A DNA stretch of 64,000 nucleotides from Flavobacteriaceae bacterium (GCA_947457615.1 CANGWK010000007.1:35717-99716), one strand, 5' to 3'; positions 16,571 to 25,711 are shown, counted from the first letter of the stretch. A program made the numbers and translations. Notes: generated by a model from the sequence alone, not told the origin.

Positions 16571-16852
16571 ATGAAGAACTGGCCACTTTGGGAAGTATTT
16601 ATAAGAAGTAAAAACGGATTAGAACACCGCCACTGCGGAAGCCTCCATGCAAGCGATGCGATTATGGCACTTGAAAATGCTCGTGATGTATACACTCGCA
16701 GAATGGAAGGAGTAAGCATTTGGGTAGTACCCTCTGCTCAAATTACAGCTTCCAATCCAGAAAATAACGGAGAAACTTTCGAACCAGCAATGGATAAAGC
16801 TTACCGTCATCCAACGTTTTATGAACTTCCAGACGAATTAAAACACATGTAA
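16571..16852 (+). CDS. paaB: Phenylacetyl-CoA epoxidase subunit PaaB
   Basis: A 93-residue small subunit that bridges PaaA-PaaC heterodimers in the epoxidase complex. The start WPLWEVFIRSKNGLEHRHCGSLHA and the segment ENARDVYTRRMEGVSIWVVPS (both by parts) are near-universal in PaaB. Length matches the family. Confidence 0.96.
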   Translation: MKNWPLWEVFIRSKNGLEHRHCGSLHASDAIMALENARDVYTRRMEGVSIWVVPSAQITASNPENNGETFEPAMDKAYRHPTFYELPDELKHM

Positions 16853-16862
16853 ATTAATTAAG

Positions 16863-16920
16863 AGTTATGAGTTATTAATTTGTGGTCTCTCAATCTGTCT
16901 AATACTAATAACTCAAAACT
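16863..16920. repeat. Intercistronic inverted repeat paaB-paaC
   Basis: AGTTATGAGTTATTA (16863-16877) is complementary to TAATAACTCAAAACT (16906-16920) with 14 of 15 bases; further ACTTAAAACTC units follow before the paaC start. Confidence 0.55.
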
Positions 16921-16935
16921 TAAAACTCAAAACTA

Positions 16936-17685
16936 ATGAACAATTTAATTCAATATATCTACGGAATTGCAGACAATTCTCTAATTCTTGGTCAACGACT
17001 CGGTGAATTATGTGGTCACGGTCCAAGTCTAGAAACCGACATTGCAATGACGAATATTTCACTTGATTTATTCGGTCAAGTAAGAAGTTATTACCAATAC
17101 GCTGCTAAACTAATTGGCGGAGATGCTACAGAGGACACTATCGCATTTTTAAGAAAAGAAAGAGATTATAAAAATGTTTTGTTGGTAGAACAACCCAATC
17201 AAGATTTCGCATATTCAATAACTAAACAATTTCTATTTGATATTTTTCATTTGGCTTTATTGGAAGAATTACAAAATAGTAACGACGAAACATTGTCGGC
17301 TATAGCCAAAAAAAGCATTAAAGAAGTGATGTACCATTCTCGTTTTTCTTCTGATTGGATACGACGATTAGGCGATGGAACCGAAGAAAGTCATAATAGA
17401 GTTCAAAAAGCAATTAATGATTTATGGATTTTTACAGATGAATTATTTCACCAGAACGATTTTGATAAAGCAATGGTTTCTGAAGGAATAGGAGTAGATA
17501 CAACACTTTTGAAATCAAATTATTATAAGAAAATAGGTAGTATTTTAGAAGAAGCTGCATTGCAAACACCTTCCATTGAATACTACCAAAAAGGCGGAAA
17601 ACAAGGAATTCATAGTGAGCACATGGGATATATTTTAACTGAATTACAATACATGCAACGCACGTTTCCAAACATGACTTGGTAA
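16936..17685 (+). CDS. paaC: Phenylacetyl-CoA epoxidase structural subunit PaaC
   Basis: A 249-residue ferritin-like subunit that pairs with PaaA but lacks a metal site; it stabilises the complex. Recognisable parts are ADNSLILGQRLGELCGHGPSLE (by parts), DIAMTNISLDLFGQVRSYYQYA, FLRKERDYKNVLLVEQPN and EVMYHSRFSSDWIRRLGDGTEES. Length fits PaaC. Same operon, same strand as paaB. Confidence 0.95.
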   Translation: MNNLIQYIYGIADNSLILGQRLGELCGHGPSLETDIAMTNISLDLFGQVRSYYQYAAKLIGGDATEDTIAFLRKERDYKNVLLVEQPNQDFAYSITKQFLFDIFHLALLEELQNSNDETLSAIAKKSIKEVMYHSRFSSDWIRRLGDGTEESHNRVQKAINDLWIFTDELFHQNDFDKAMVSEGIGVDTTLLKSNYYKKIGSILEEAALQTPSIEYYQKGGKQGIHSEHMGYILTELQYMQRTFPNMTW

Positions 17686-17710
17686 ACAATAAGCAATCAG
17701 ATAAATCTGT

Positions 17711-18211
17711 ATGACACAACAACTACCATATATTGATCAACAACTATTCGAAATTTTGGAAAAAGTATCCGATCCAGAAATTCCGGTTTTGTCCATAATG
17801 GAAATGGGGGTAGTGCGCTCAGCCGAGATAAGAAATGGAATAGTTGAAATAGAAATCACTCCTACTTATAGTGGTTGCCCTGCAATGGATGTTATTGAGG
17901 ACGATATAAAATTAGCATTTAAAAAAGAAGGATACGAAGCCAAAGTAGAATTAATACTTGCGCCAGCTTGGACAACTGATTGGATTACTCCAAAAGGCAG
18001 ATTAGCATTAGAAAAATATGGAATTGCATCCCCATTATCTGCAGAAGCAGATAAAGAAGCGCTTCTAGGAAATAAAAAACTAGTTAAATGTCCGCAATGC
18101 GGTTCATTAAATACTAAATTAATAAGTCAATTTGGTTCCACAGCTTGCAAAGCATTTTTTCAATGCGAGGAGTGCTTAGAACCATTTGATTATTTTAAAT
18201 GTTTGAAATAA
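17711..18211 (+). CDS. paaD: PaaD, DUF59/zinc-ribbon maturation factor of the epoxidase
   Basis: A 166-residue protein with a DUF59 (MIP18/SufT-like) domain, including VSDPEIPVLSIMEMGVVR and TPTYSGCPAMDVIE, and a C-terminal zinc-ribbon-like pattern CPQCGS ... CKAFFQCEECLEPFDYFK. PaaD is needed for epoxidase activity, probably in assembling an iron or iron-sulfur site rather than in catalysis. It begins 25 bases after paaC. Confidence 0.94.
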   Translation: MTQQLPYIDQQLFEILEKVSDPEIPVLSIMEMGVVRSAEIRNGIVEIEITPTYSGCPAMDVIEDDIKLAFKKEGYEAKVELILAPAWTTDWITPKGRLALEKYGIASPLSAEADKEALLGNKKLVKCPQCGSLNTKLISQFGSTACKAFFQCEECLEPFDYFKCLK

Positions 18212-18218
18212 AATAGGT

Positions 18219-19004
18219 ATGAGCAGTAGTTTTATAGAAGTTAAAATTGATAATAATGTTGCTTGGATTTCACTCAACAGACCTGAAGTTTTTAATAGTT
18301 TCAATCGCGAAATGGCTTTGCAATTGCAAACGACACTAGACGATTGTAATTCCAATGCCAACGTTCGTGCTCTTGTAATTACCGGAAACGGAAAAGCTTT
18401 TTGTGCCGGACAAGATTTAAAAGAAGTAACCGATCCAGAACTTAATCCCGGTTTCAGAAAAATTTTAGAAGAACATTATAATCCAATAATTAAAAAAATT
18501 AGAAACATTGAGAAGCCTATTATTGCAGCAGTAAATGGAGTGGCTGCAGGTGCAGGTGCCAATATTGCTTTGGCTTGCGATATTGTGGTAGCTACAGAAC
18601 AGGCAAGTTTTATTCAGGCTTTTAGTAAAATTGGATTAGTTCCCGATAGTGCTGGAACCTTCTTTTTACCTAGATTAATTGGATTTCAAAAAGCCTCTGC
18701 GTTAATGATGTTGGGCGAAAAAGTTACAGCTTCAGAAGCACTAGCTTTGGGTATGATTTATAAAATAGTTCCAACAGAATTATTTGATGAAGAGGTGAGA
18801 AACTTAGCAAATAATTTAGCTCAAATGCCAACAAAAGCAATTGGATTGACAAAAAGATTATTAAATCAATCCATGAATAATAATTTAGAACAACAATTAA
18901 AGCTTGAATCAGATTTGCAAATTGAGGCTAGTTCCTCCAATGATTATAACGAAGGAGTAACCGCATTTGTAGAAAAAAGAAAACCCAAATTTAAAGGTAA
19001 TTAA
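18219..19004 (+). CDS. paaG: 2-(1,2-epoxy-1,2-dihydrophenyl)acetyl-CoA isomerase PaaG
   Basis: A 261-residue crotonase-fold enzyme. Features: RPEVFNSFNREM, AFCAGQDLKEV (oxyanion-hole segment), NGVAAGAGANIALACDIV and FSKIGLVPDSAGTFFLPRL. The Asp in VPDSAGT is in the position of the catalytic Asp of PaaG, which turns the ring epoxide into an oxepin-CoA. The match to PaaG is better than to a standard hydratase because the two catalytic glutamates of hydratases are missing. Seven bases after paaD and one base before the next gene. Confidence 0.88.
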   Translation: MSSSFIEVKIDNNVAWISLNRPEVFNSFNREMALQLQTTLDDCNSNANVRALVITGNGKAFCAGQDLKEVTDPELNPGFRKILEEHYNPIIKKIRNIEKPIIAAVNGVAAGAGANIALACDIVVATEQASFIQAFSKIGLVPDSAGTFFLPRLIGFQKASALMMLGEKVTASEALALGMIYKIVPTELFDEEVRNLANNLAQMPTKAIGLTKRLLNQSMNNNLEQQLKLESDLQIEASSSNDYNEGVTAFVEKRKPKFKGN

Positions 19005-19005
19005 T

Positions 19006-20157
19006 ATGAATGTTTCAGTAATAGGTTCCGGAACAATGGGAAGTGGTATTGCACAAGTTGCTGCAACTTCTGGTTGTGAAGTAAAATTATTCGATTTAAA
19101 TCAGGAGGCTTTATCCAAAAGCAAAAATGATTTGGAAGTTTCTTTAGCTAAATTAGTTGAAAAAGGAAAGATAGATTCAGCTGATAAAATCCGAATTCAA
19201 AATAGTATTTCTTATGTAAGTTCCATGAAGGAATTAGCAGATTCCGATTTAGTAATTGAAGCAATTGTTGAAAATCTCGAAGTCAAGCGAAAAGTTTTCT
19301 CCGAATTGGAAGAACTAGTTTCTAGGAATACTATTTTAGCATCCAACACGTCTTCACTTTCTGTAGCTTCCATTGCTGCTTCCTGTAAAATTCCGGATCG
19401 CGTCATTGGAATTCACTTTTTTAATCCAGCTCCATTAATGCAGTTGGTAGAAGTAATTCCTGCAGTCCAAACCAGTAACGAAGTAGTAGAAAAAGTAGTA
19501 AAGATTATTTCCGATTGGAAAAAAGTTGTGGCTGTTGCTAAAGATACTCCGGGATTTATTGTAAACCGCGTTGCCCGTTCCTTTTATAGCGAAAGTATAC
19601 GAATTTATGAAGAGGGCATGGCTGATTTTGCTACAATTGATTGGGCTTTAAAAACAATTGGAGGTTTCCGAATGGGACCTTTTGAATTAATGGATTTCAT
19701 AGGACATGATGTAAATTATACGGTAACCGAAACCGTTTTTACCGCATTTTATTTTGATCCAAAGTTCAAACCTTCTTTTACTCAAAAGCGATTGGTAGAA
19801 GCAGGATTTTTAGGCAGAAAATCGGGTAAAGGTTTTTATGATTATTCGAAAGAATTGCAAAAACCTATTGAAGATAATGTACTTGCAAAAGCTATTTTTG
19901 AACGAGTTATTGTAATGCTGATTAATGAAGCTGCGGACACCTTGTTTTTGAATATTGCTTCCGCAAACGACATCGATAATGCAATGACTAAAGGAGTAAA
20001 TTACCCAAAAGGATTATTAGCTTGGGCCGATGAACTCGGAATAAATTGGTGTGTAGAAAAACTAGACGCTCTTTATAACGAATACCACGAAGACCGATAC
20101 CGTTGCAGTCCGATATTACGGAGAATGGCAATAGAAAACGAGAGGTTTTTTAATTAA
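19006..20157 (+). CDS. paaH: 3-hydroxyadipyl-CoA dehydrogenase
   Basis: A 383-residue NAD-dependent 3-hydroxyacyl-CoA dehydrogenase oxidising 3-hydroxyadipyl-CoA to 3-oxoadipyl-CoA. The N-terminal Rossmann motif VIGSGTMGSGIAQVAATSG, the catalytic-His segment GIHFFNPAPLMQLVEVI and the C-terminal domain start DTPGFIVNRVARSFY are intact, with RKSGKGFYDY. It is shorter than the E. coli enzyme (about 475 residues) because only one C-terminal domain is followed by a short tail. Confidence 0.93.
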   Translation: MNVSVIGSGTMGSGIAQVAATSGCEVKLFDLNQEALSKSKNDLEVSLAKLVEKGKIDSADKIRIQNSISYVSSMKELADSDLVIEAIVENLEVKRKVFSELEELVSRNTILASNTSSLSVASIAASCKIPDRVIGIHFFNPAPLMQLVEVIPAVQTSNEVVEKVVKIISDWKKVVAVAKDTPGFIVNRVARSFYSESIRIYEEGMADFATIDWALKTIGGFRMGPFELMDFIGHDVNYTVTETVFTAFYFDPKFKPSFTQKRLVEAGFLGRKSGKGFYDYSKELQKPIEDNVLAKAIFERVIVMLINEAADTLFLNIASANDIDNAMTKGVNYPKGLLAWADELGINWCVEKLDALYNEYHEDRYRCSPILRRMAIENERFFN

Positions 20158-20242
20158 CGATTGAATATTAACGATGTTTTATTTTAGAAATTTACAAAAT
20201 TCAGCAATCAAAAATCGTTGATCAACAATCAGATAAATCAAT

Positions 20243-20647
20243 ATGGAAGGAACAAAAATACCTTATAAAATGTTAAGTCAAGACCATTATAGTCAATGGT
20301 TGGGAATAGAAATTTTAGAATGCGAAATCGGACGTTGCAGAGTTGCTTTGACCGTTCGTAAGGAAATGCTGAACAGTATGAATAAAGCACATGGAGGCAT
20401 AACTTATTCACTGGCAGATACTGCTTTCGGATTTGCTGCTAACACCCATGGAAAATTTGCTGTTTCAATTGAAACTTCCATAAATCATATTGAAGCAGTT
20501 AATGAAGGCGATTATTTAGTTGCCGAATCAGTAATTGAAAAGGTAAACAATAAACTAGGTTTCAATATCATTGAAGTAAAAAGGGGTGATGAAATGGTAG
20601 CGCTTTTTAAAGGAGTGGTCTATCGCACTCAAAAGGAATGGGAATAA
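20243..20647 (+). CDS. paaI: Phenylacetate pathway hotdog thioesterase PaaI
   Basis: A 134-residue hotdog-fold acyl-CoA thioesterase, which releases CoA from dead-end ring-hydroxylated phenylacetyl-CoA intermediates. HGGITYSLADTAFGFAANTHGKFAV (by parts, about residues 52-76) matches the PaaI active-site helix with its HGG and Asp. Length agrees with PaaI. Its stop overlaps the left arm of the inverted repeat that frames the next gene. Confidence 0.92.
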   Translation: MEGTKIPYKMLSQDHYSQWLGIEILECEIGRCRVALTVRKEMLNSMNKAHGGITYSLADTAFGFAANTHGKFAVSIETSINHIEAVNEGDYLVAESVIEKVNNKLGFNIIEVKRGDEMVALFKGVVYRTQKEWE

Positions 20648-21066
20648 ATAATTATGAATTATTAATCAGGAGTTATGAGTGAAAGTATTATAAAAGTTAA
20701 GAGTTTTGAATTAGCTATTTCAGGAGTTAATTTTTATAAATATTTAGTAACCGAAAAGAAGGAATTTGTTATGAGTAAACAATTTTTAAGATCTATAACT
20801 TCAGTTGGAGCTAATGTTAGAGAAGCTGTAAATGCTCAAAGCAAACTAGATTTTATTCACAAATTGGCTATTGCTCAAAAAGAATGTGATGAATCATTAT
20901 ATTGGCTTGAATTATTAAATGCAACAAAATATGTTGATGAGAAAGATTTTAATCCAATCTATATACGAGCAACAGAAGTATTAAAAATAATTAAAAGTAT
21001 AATTATTACAACAAAGAAAAATATACAAGTTAAGAATTAATTCATAACTAATAATTCATAATTATT
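20647..21066. repeat. Perfect 18-bp inverted repeats framing the S23 gene
   Basis: AATAATTATGAATTATTA (20647-20664) and its exact complement (21049-21066) bracket the four-helix-bundle gene, 420 bp end to end. The homology continues imperfectly inward as AGTTATGA on both sides. The arms would pair in RNA and place the gene in the loop. Confidence 0.65.
20675..21040 (+). CDS. Four-helix-bundle protein of the S23 (23S rRNA intervening-sequence) family
   Basis: A 121-residue all-helical protein with the family pattern VKSFELAISGVNFYKYL, FLRSITSVGANVREAVNAQS, HKLAIAQKECDESLYWLELL and a basic C terminus. This family is encoded in intervening sequences of some 23S rRNA genes and as free genes in many Bacteroidetes; some relatives (Avd) accompany diversity-generating retroelements. 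Molecular role unknown, likely nucleic-acid binding. It interrupts the paaI-paaJ order and lies between perfect inverted repeats, so it looks like an inserted element rather than a pathway gene. Confidence 0.88.
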   Translation: MSESIIKVKSFELAISGVNFYKYLVTEKKEFVMSKQFLRSITSVGANVREAVNAQSKLDFIHKLAIAQKECDESLYWLELLNATKYVDEKDFNPIYIRATEVLKIIKSIIITTKKNIQVKN

Positions 21067-21069
21067 GAA

Positions 21070-22272
21070 ATGGAAGCATATATTATAGACGGAGTTCGAA
21101 CTCCAATTGGAAGTTATCAAGGATCGTTAGCACCAGTTCGAGCTGATGATTTAGGGTCTTTGGTAATTAAAACCGTAGTAGAAAATAATCCTGGCATTCC
21201 AAAAGATGCTTATGATGATGTGATTCTTGGGTGCGCCAATCAAGCGGGTGACGATAACAGAAATGTGGCTCGTATGTCTTTGCTTTTAGCAGGTCTGCCT
21301 TACAGCGTTCCTGGCGAAACTGTGAACCGGTTATGTAGCTCCGGTTTGTCTGCAATTATTCATGCAAATCGAGCTATAAAAGCTGGCGACGGACATGTTT
21401 TTATTGCTGGTGGGGTAGAGAATATGACTCGTGGTCCATTAGTTGTTTCCAAACCCTCTTCTGCCTATGGAACCGATTCTAAAATGTACGACTCTAGTTT
21501 TGGATGGCGTTTTGTGAATCCTAAAATGCAAACAATGTATGGCACAGATGCCATGGGAGAAACCGCCGAAAATTTAGTTGAAAAATATAAAATTACAAGA
21601 GAAGATCAGGATTCTTTTGCTTTTCATAGCCAACAAAAAGCAGTTGCAGCTCAGGATTCAGGAAGACTAGCTAAAGAAATTGTTTCTGTCGAAATTCCGC
21701 AAAGAAAAGGCGATGCACTAATTTTTTCTAAAGACGAATTTCTTAAACCAACTACTTCTATGTTAGGTTTATCCAAATTGCGTGCTGCTTTCAAAATAGA
21801 CGGAAGCGTAACTGCTGGAAATTCTTCTGGATTGAATGATGGAGCGGCAGCAACTATAATTGCATCTGCAGAGGCGGTACAAAAATACAACTTGAAACCT
21901 TTGGCACGAATAGTAAGTTCGGCTGTAGTGGGAGTAGAACCGAGAATAATGGGAATAGGACCTGTAGAAGCAACCAAAAAAGCATTAGCGAAAGCGGGTT
22001 TAACTTTAGATCAAATTGACATTATCGAATTAAATGAAGCTTTTGCTGCACAAAGCATTGCTTGCATTCGTGAGTTAGGATTACAAGACAACGATTCACG
22101 AATAAATCCAAATGGAGGCGCTATTGCAATCGGGCATCCACTTGGAGTAACAGGCGCAAGAATTTTATATTCAGCCGCTTTAGAATTGCAATTAACACAA
22201 AAAAGATATGCCTTGATTACTATGTGTATTGGTGTTGGGCAAGGTTATGCAGTAATTATTGAAAGAGAATAG
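21070..22272 (+). CDS. paaJ: 3-oxoadipyl-CoA/3-oxo-5,6-dehydrosuberyl-CoA thiolase
   Basis: A 400-residue thiolase releasing acetyl-CoA in the last steps of the pathway. Active-site Cys is in [12 protein letters not shown] (about residue 90), then [18 protein letters not shown] [14 protein letters not shown], the catalytic His in [19 protein letters not shown] and the second Cys in [12 protein letters not shown]. The internal [11 protein letters not shown] and NEAFAAQS are standard. Context and the PcaF/PaaJ-like start [19 protein letters not shown] make the oxoadipyl assignment likely. Confidence 0.93.
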   Translation: MEAYIIDGVRTPIGSYQGSLAPVRADDLGSLVIKTVVENNPGIPKDAYDDVILGCANQAGDDNRNVARMSLLLAGLPYSVPGETVNRLCSSGLSAIIHANRAIKAGDGHVFIAGGVENMTRGPLVVSKPSSAYGTDSKMYDSSFGWRFVNPKMQTMYGTDAMGETAENLVEKYKITREDQDSFAFHSQQKAVAAQDSGRLAKEIVSVEIPQRKGDALIFSKDEFLKPTTSMLGLSKLRAAFKIDGSVTAGNSSGLNDGAAATIIASAEAVQKYNLKPLARIVSSAVVGVEPRIMGIGPVEATKKALAKAGLTLDQIDIIELNEAFAAQSIACIRELGLQDNDSRINPNGGAIAIGHPLGVTGARILYSAALELQLTQKRYALITMCIGVGQGYAVIIERE

Positions 22273-22313
22273 ATTAATGAATTTTGAATTTCATAAATCG
22301 TTAATCATTAATC
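22272..22313. repeat. Intercistronic inverted repeat paaJ-paaZ
   Basis: GATTAATGA (22272-22280) and TCATTAATC (22305-22313) are exact complements; more TTAATC units follow up to the paaZ start. Confidence 0.45.
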
Positions 22314-22325
22314 AAATTAATCGTT

Positions 22326-24821
22326 ATGAATAAAACACAACATTACGTACTTGGAAAATGGACTTCTGCAACAGGCGAAGGAAAAGCGTCTTACGATGCT
22401 GTGACTGGCGAATTCATTGCAGAAACTTCGGTGGAAGGATTGGATATTCCTGCTATTTTGCACTACGGAAGAACAATTGGTGGTGAAAAATTGCGTAAAA
22501 TGACTTTCCAAGAACGTGGAAATATGCTTAAAAGTTTGGCGATGTATTTAACCAAACGCAAAGAAACGTTCTACGAAATTAGCTATAAAACTGGAGCTAC
22601 TCGTGTAGATTCATGGATTGATATTGAGGGTGGATTCGGAAATTTATATGCCAACGCCTCATTAAGGAAGCTATTTCCTAACCAACCGTATCACGTTGAA
22701 GGTGACCCAATTGATTTGTCTAAAGGAGGTCGGTTCATGGCGCATCATATTTTGGTTCCCAAAAAAGGAGTAGCGATTCACATCAACGCCTTTAATTTTC
22801 CTATTTGGGGAATGTTGGAGAAATGTGCAGTGAACTGGATGGCCGGAATGCCAGCCGTAGTATTACCAGCACCCGTTACAGCTTATTTAACAGAAGCTGT
22901 GGTTAAAGAAATTATAGCATCTAATATTTTGCCAAATGGGGCTTTGCAATTAATCTCAGGCACTGCCAAAAATATATTGGACACCGTTGAAAGTCAAGAT
23001 GTAATTACGTTTACAGGTTCGGCAACAACCGGAAGAATATTGAAAGCCCATCCAAGAATCATCCAAGAGTCGGTGCCGTTTACTATGGAAGCCGATTCTT
23101 TAAATGCTTCCATTTTAGGCGAAGATGCGGTACCTGGAACACCCGAATTTGATTTATTTATCAATCAGGCAAGAAGTGAAATCACCGTAAAAGCAGGTCA
23201 GAAATGTACTGCTATTCGTAGAATTATCGTTCCAGAAAAGCTTATGGATGCCGTGCAAAATGCCCTTTCTAAATCTTTAGATAAAGTCACACTTGGCGAT
23301 CCACGATTGAAAGAGGTACGAATGGGAGCATTGGTGAGTAAAAATCAAGTAGAGGTTTTAAAAAATAGAGTTGCTGAATTGGCTAAAACATCCAAAATTG
23401 TTTACGGTGATTTAGAAAAAGTGAATCTAATAGGTGCCGATTCTAAAGGTGCTTTTGTGAGTCCGATTTTACTTCGTGAGGATAATCCGTTTACTAATTT
23501 AGCGGTGCATGAAACGGAGGCCTTCGGACCAGTTTCTACAATAATGCCTTATAAAAATTTAGAGCAAGCTATTGAGATAGCCCAAATGGGTAAAGGTTCT
23601 TTGGTTTCTTCAATTGTAACAAATTCCGATACTATTGCTAAAGAATATGTGGTAAATGCCGCTTCCCATCACGGAAGAATTTTAGTTTTAAATCGTGAAA
23701 ATGCGAAACAAAGCACTGGACACGGTTCGCCATTGCCATTATTAGTTCACGGCGGTCCTGGTAGAGCTGGTGGTGGAGAAGAGATGGGTGGAGTTCGCGG
23801 AATTACCCATTACATGCAACGCTGCGCTATTCAAGGATCACCAACAACCTTAACCGAAATCACTGGAATTTATCAAGCAAATTCAGCTTACAAAGAAATT
23901 ACGCAGCATCCGTTTCAATACCATTGGGAAGATATCCAACCCGGAATGTCATTACGCACCCACAATCGAACGGTTACCGATACCGATATTATCAATTTTG
24001 CCAATTTAACTTGGGATCACTTTTATGCCCATACTGATATTACTTCTTTGGACGGCAGTATTTTCAAGAAAAGAACAGCCCACGGCTACTTCATTTTGGC
24101 AGCCGCAGCTGGGTTATTTGTTTATCCAAATAAAGGTCCAGTGGCAGCAAATTATGGATTAGAAGAATGTCGTTTCTTACGCCCAATTTACCACAATGAC
24201 ACTGTTTATGTGCGTTTAACATGCAAACAAAAAGTAGATAGAGATGTTGCTTCTGCCGAACATCCGAGCGGTATTGTTAAATGGTTTGTTGAGGTTTTTG
24301 ACACCAACGATGAGTTGGTTGCAGTAGCTACTATTTTGACTATGGTGCAGAAAAAACAAGAAGTTTTTGTGGAAATGACCGATGAAAAAATAGCGGAATG
24401 CCTAAATAAATTAACCGAAAATTCTAAGCCTCATTGGGGAATTTTAACCCCGCAACATTTGTTAGAACATTTGGAGCACGGATACAAAATAATGGCTGGT
24501 GAAATTCAAGATTTTGAAATTGCAACTCCCGAAAAGATTTTGGATAAAGTGCACAATTCGTTATATAATTACGATAAATTTCCAATGGGGACTAATTTCC
24601 CAACAATGAAAAAAGGCGAATTAGAGGAATTAGTTCATGCTGATTTAGAGATAGCAAAAACTAAATTTCACGAAGCAAGAGAACAATATAAAACCTTTTT
24701 CAAAGAAAATCCAGAAGCCATAATGAAGAACATGGTTTTTGGAGAATTAAATAGATACGAATCCTATTTGTTGGAACGAAAACATTTGAACCATCATTTT
24801 GAACAGTTCAATATTTTGTAA
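22326..24821 (+). CDS. paaZ: Bifunctional oxepin-CoA hydrolase/semialdehyde dehydrogenase PaaZ with extra C-terminal DinB/DUF1569-like domain
   Basis: An 831-residue protein, about 150 longer than E. coli PaaZ (about 680). Residues 1 to about 520 are the aldehyde dehydrogenase domain (INAFNFPIWGMLEK, TFTGSATTGR, catalytic Cys294 in AGQKCTAIRR, HETEAFGPVSTI), which oxidises the ring-opened semialdehyde. Residues about 530-680 are the MaoC-type hydratase domain (LTWDHFYAHTD and RTAHGYF), which opens oxepin-CoA. The extra tail from about 685 has HWGILTPQHLLEHLEHG and a terminal ERKHLNHHFEQF, resembling the DUF1569/DinB fold with its possible metal-binding histidines. No frameshift is seen; the fusion reads through. 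Confidence 0.93.
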   Translation: MNKTQHYVLGKWTSATGEGKASYDAVTGEFIAETSVEGLDIPAILHYGRTIGGEKLRKMTFQERGNMLKSLAMYLTKRKETFYEISYKTGATRVDSWIDIEGGFGNLYANASLRKLFPNQPYHVEGDPIDLSKGGRFMAHHILVPKKGVAIHINAFNFPIWGMLEKCAVNWMAGMPAVVLPAPVTAYLTEAVVKEIIASNILPNGALQLISGTAKNILDTVESQDVITFTGSATTGRILKAHPRIIQESVPFTMEADSLNASILGEDAVPGTPEFDLFINQARSEITVKAGQKCTAIRRIIVPEKLMDAVQNALSKSLDKVTLGDPRLKEVRMGALVSKNQVEVLKNRVAELAKTSKIVYGDLEKVNLIGADSKGAFVSPILLREDNPFTNLAVHETEAFGPVSTIMPYKNLEQAIEIAQMGKGSLVSSIVTNSDTIAKEYVVNAASHHGRILVLNRENAKQSTGHGSPLPLLVHGGPGRAGGGEEMGGVRGITHYMQRCAIQGSPTTLTEITGIYQANSAYKEITQHPFQYHWEDIQPGMSLRTHNRTVTDTDIINFANLTWDHFYAHTDITSLDGSIFKKRTAHGYFILAAAAGLFVYPNKGPVAANYGLEECRFLRPIYHNDTVYVRLTCKQKVDRDVASAEHPSGIVKWFVEVFDTNDELVAVATILTMVQKKQEVFVEMTDEKIAECLNKLTENSKPHWGILTPQHLLEHLEHGYKIMAGEIQDFEIATPEKILDKVHNSLYNYDKFPMGTNFPTMKKGELEELVHADLEIAKTKFHEAREQYKTFFKENPEAIMKNMVFGELNRYESYLLERKHLNHHFEQFNIL

Positions 24822-24831
24822 AATTAGGATT

Positions 24832-24910
24832 AGAAGCTAATCCTGCTATTCGCTTAATCTTTTACTTTTTAAAGAAAAAAGAAAAAGGATGCCGCTACTA
24901 TCAGGGCTAA
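24832..24910 (-). repeat. TAGCCC-GAT interspersed element, copy 2
   Basis: On the minus strand it starts TTAGCCCTGATAGTAGCGGC and ends GGATTAGCTTC, with a central dyad of C-T-rich and A-G-rich runs. It fills the gap between paaZ and the next enoyl-CoA hydratase gene, and argues for the start of that gene at 24958 rather than inside the element. Confidence 0.7.
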
Positions 24911-24957
24911 AAATAAAAAATATTAAATCTTATTTTTTTAAAAACTTTAAACATAAA

Positions 24958-25707
24958 ATGGACGCATACGTAAAACATAATATAGAAAACCACATTGCCA
25001 CGATTGAGTTTTTCCATCCGGAGCAAAATTCGTTGCCGGGAACTATTTTGTCGCAATTAGCGGATACGATTACCGAAGTAGGAAACCTTTCTGATGTAAA
25101 AGTCATCATCCTAAAAAGTGGCGGAGACAGAACTTTTTGTGCTGGGGCAAGTTTTCAAGAATTAATTTCTATAAACGATGCCGCAGTAGGAAAAATATTT
25201 TTCTCAGGCTTTGCTAATGTAATTAACGTTATGCGGAAATGTCCGAAGTTCATAATCGGACGCATTCAAGGGAAAACTGTTGGTGGTGGATTAGGAATTG
25301 CCGCAGCAACCGATTATTGTATGGCTACGAAATTTGCAGCCATAAAATTATCAGAATTAAATGTCGGAATTGGACCTTTTGTAGTGTCGCCCGCTATCGA
25401 AAGAAAAATGGGACTTTCTTCAATGTCACAAATTGCAATTGATGCTAATTCTTTTTACGAAGCATCTTGGGCAAAAGAAAAAGGATTATTTGCAAGCGTC
25501 TACGAAAGTATAGAAGAATTGGATGAAGAAGTTCAGAAATTTGCTCAACATTTATGCACTTATAATCCAGAAGCCATGCTCGAAATGAAAAAAGTTTTTT
25601 GGCGCGGTACTGAAGATTGGGATAATTTATTAGCTGAAAGAGCTGCAATAAGTGGAAGATTAGTTTTATCTAATTTTACAAAAGAAACATTGAAGAAATT
25701 TAAATAG
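24958..25707 (+). CDS. Enoyl-CoA hydratase/isomerase family protein, PaaF candidate
   Basis: A 249-residue crotonase-fold protein (start MDAYVKHNIENHI; an upstream in-frame ATG at 24889 lies inside a repeat element and is rejected). Visible: TFCAGASFQELISIND and GKTVGGGLGIAAATDYCMAT, then KLSELNVGIGPFVVSPAIERKMG. The Glu in SELNVGIGP sits where crotonase has its second catalytic Glu; the first is absent. By position it would be PaaF (2,3-dehydroadipyl-CoA hydratase), the only pathway step otherwise unassigned here, but an alternative acyl-CoA substrate cannot be excluded. Confidence 0.75.
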   Translation: MDAYVKHNIENHIATIEFFHPEQNSLPGTILSQLADTITEVGNLSDVKVIILKSGGDRTFCAGASFQELISINDAAVGKIFFSGFANVINVMRKCPKFIIGRIQGKTVGGGLGIAAATDYCMATKFAAIKLSELNVGIGPFVVSPAIERKMGLSSMSQIAIDANSFYEASWAKEKGLFASVYESIEELDEEVQKFAQHLCTYNPEAMLEMKKVFWRGTEDWDNLLAERAAISGRLVLSNFTKETLKKFK

Positions 25708-25711
25708 GGTA

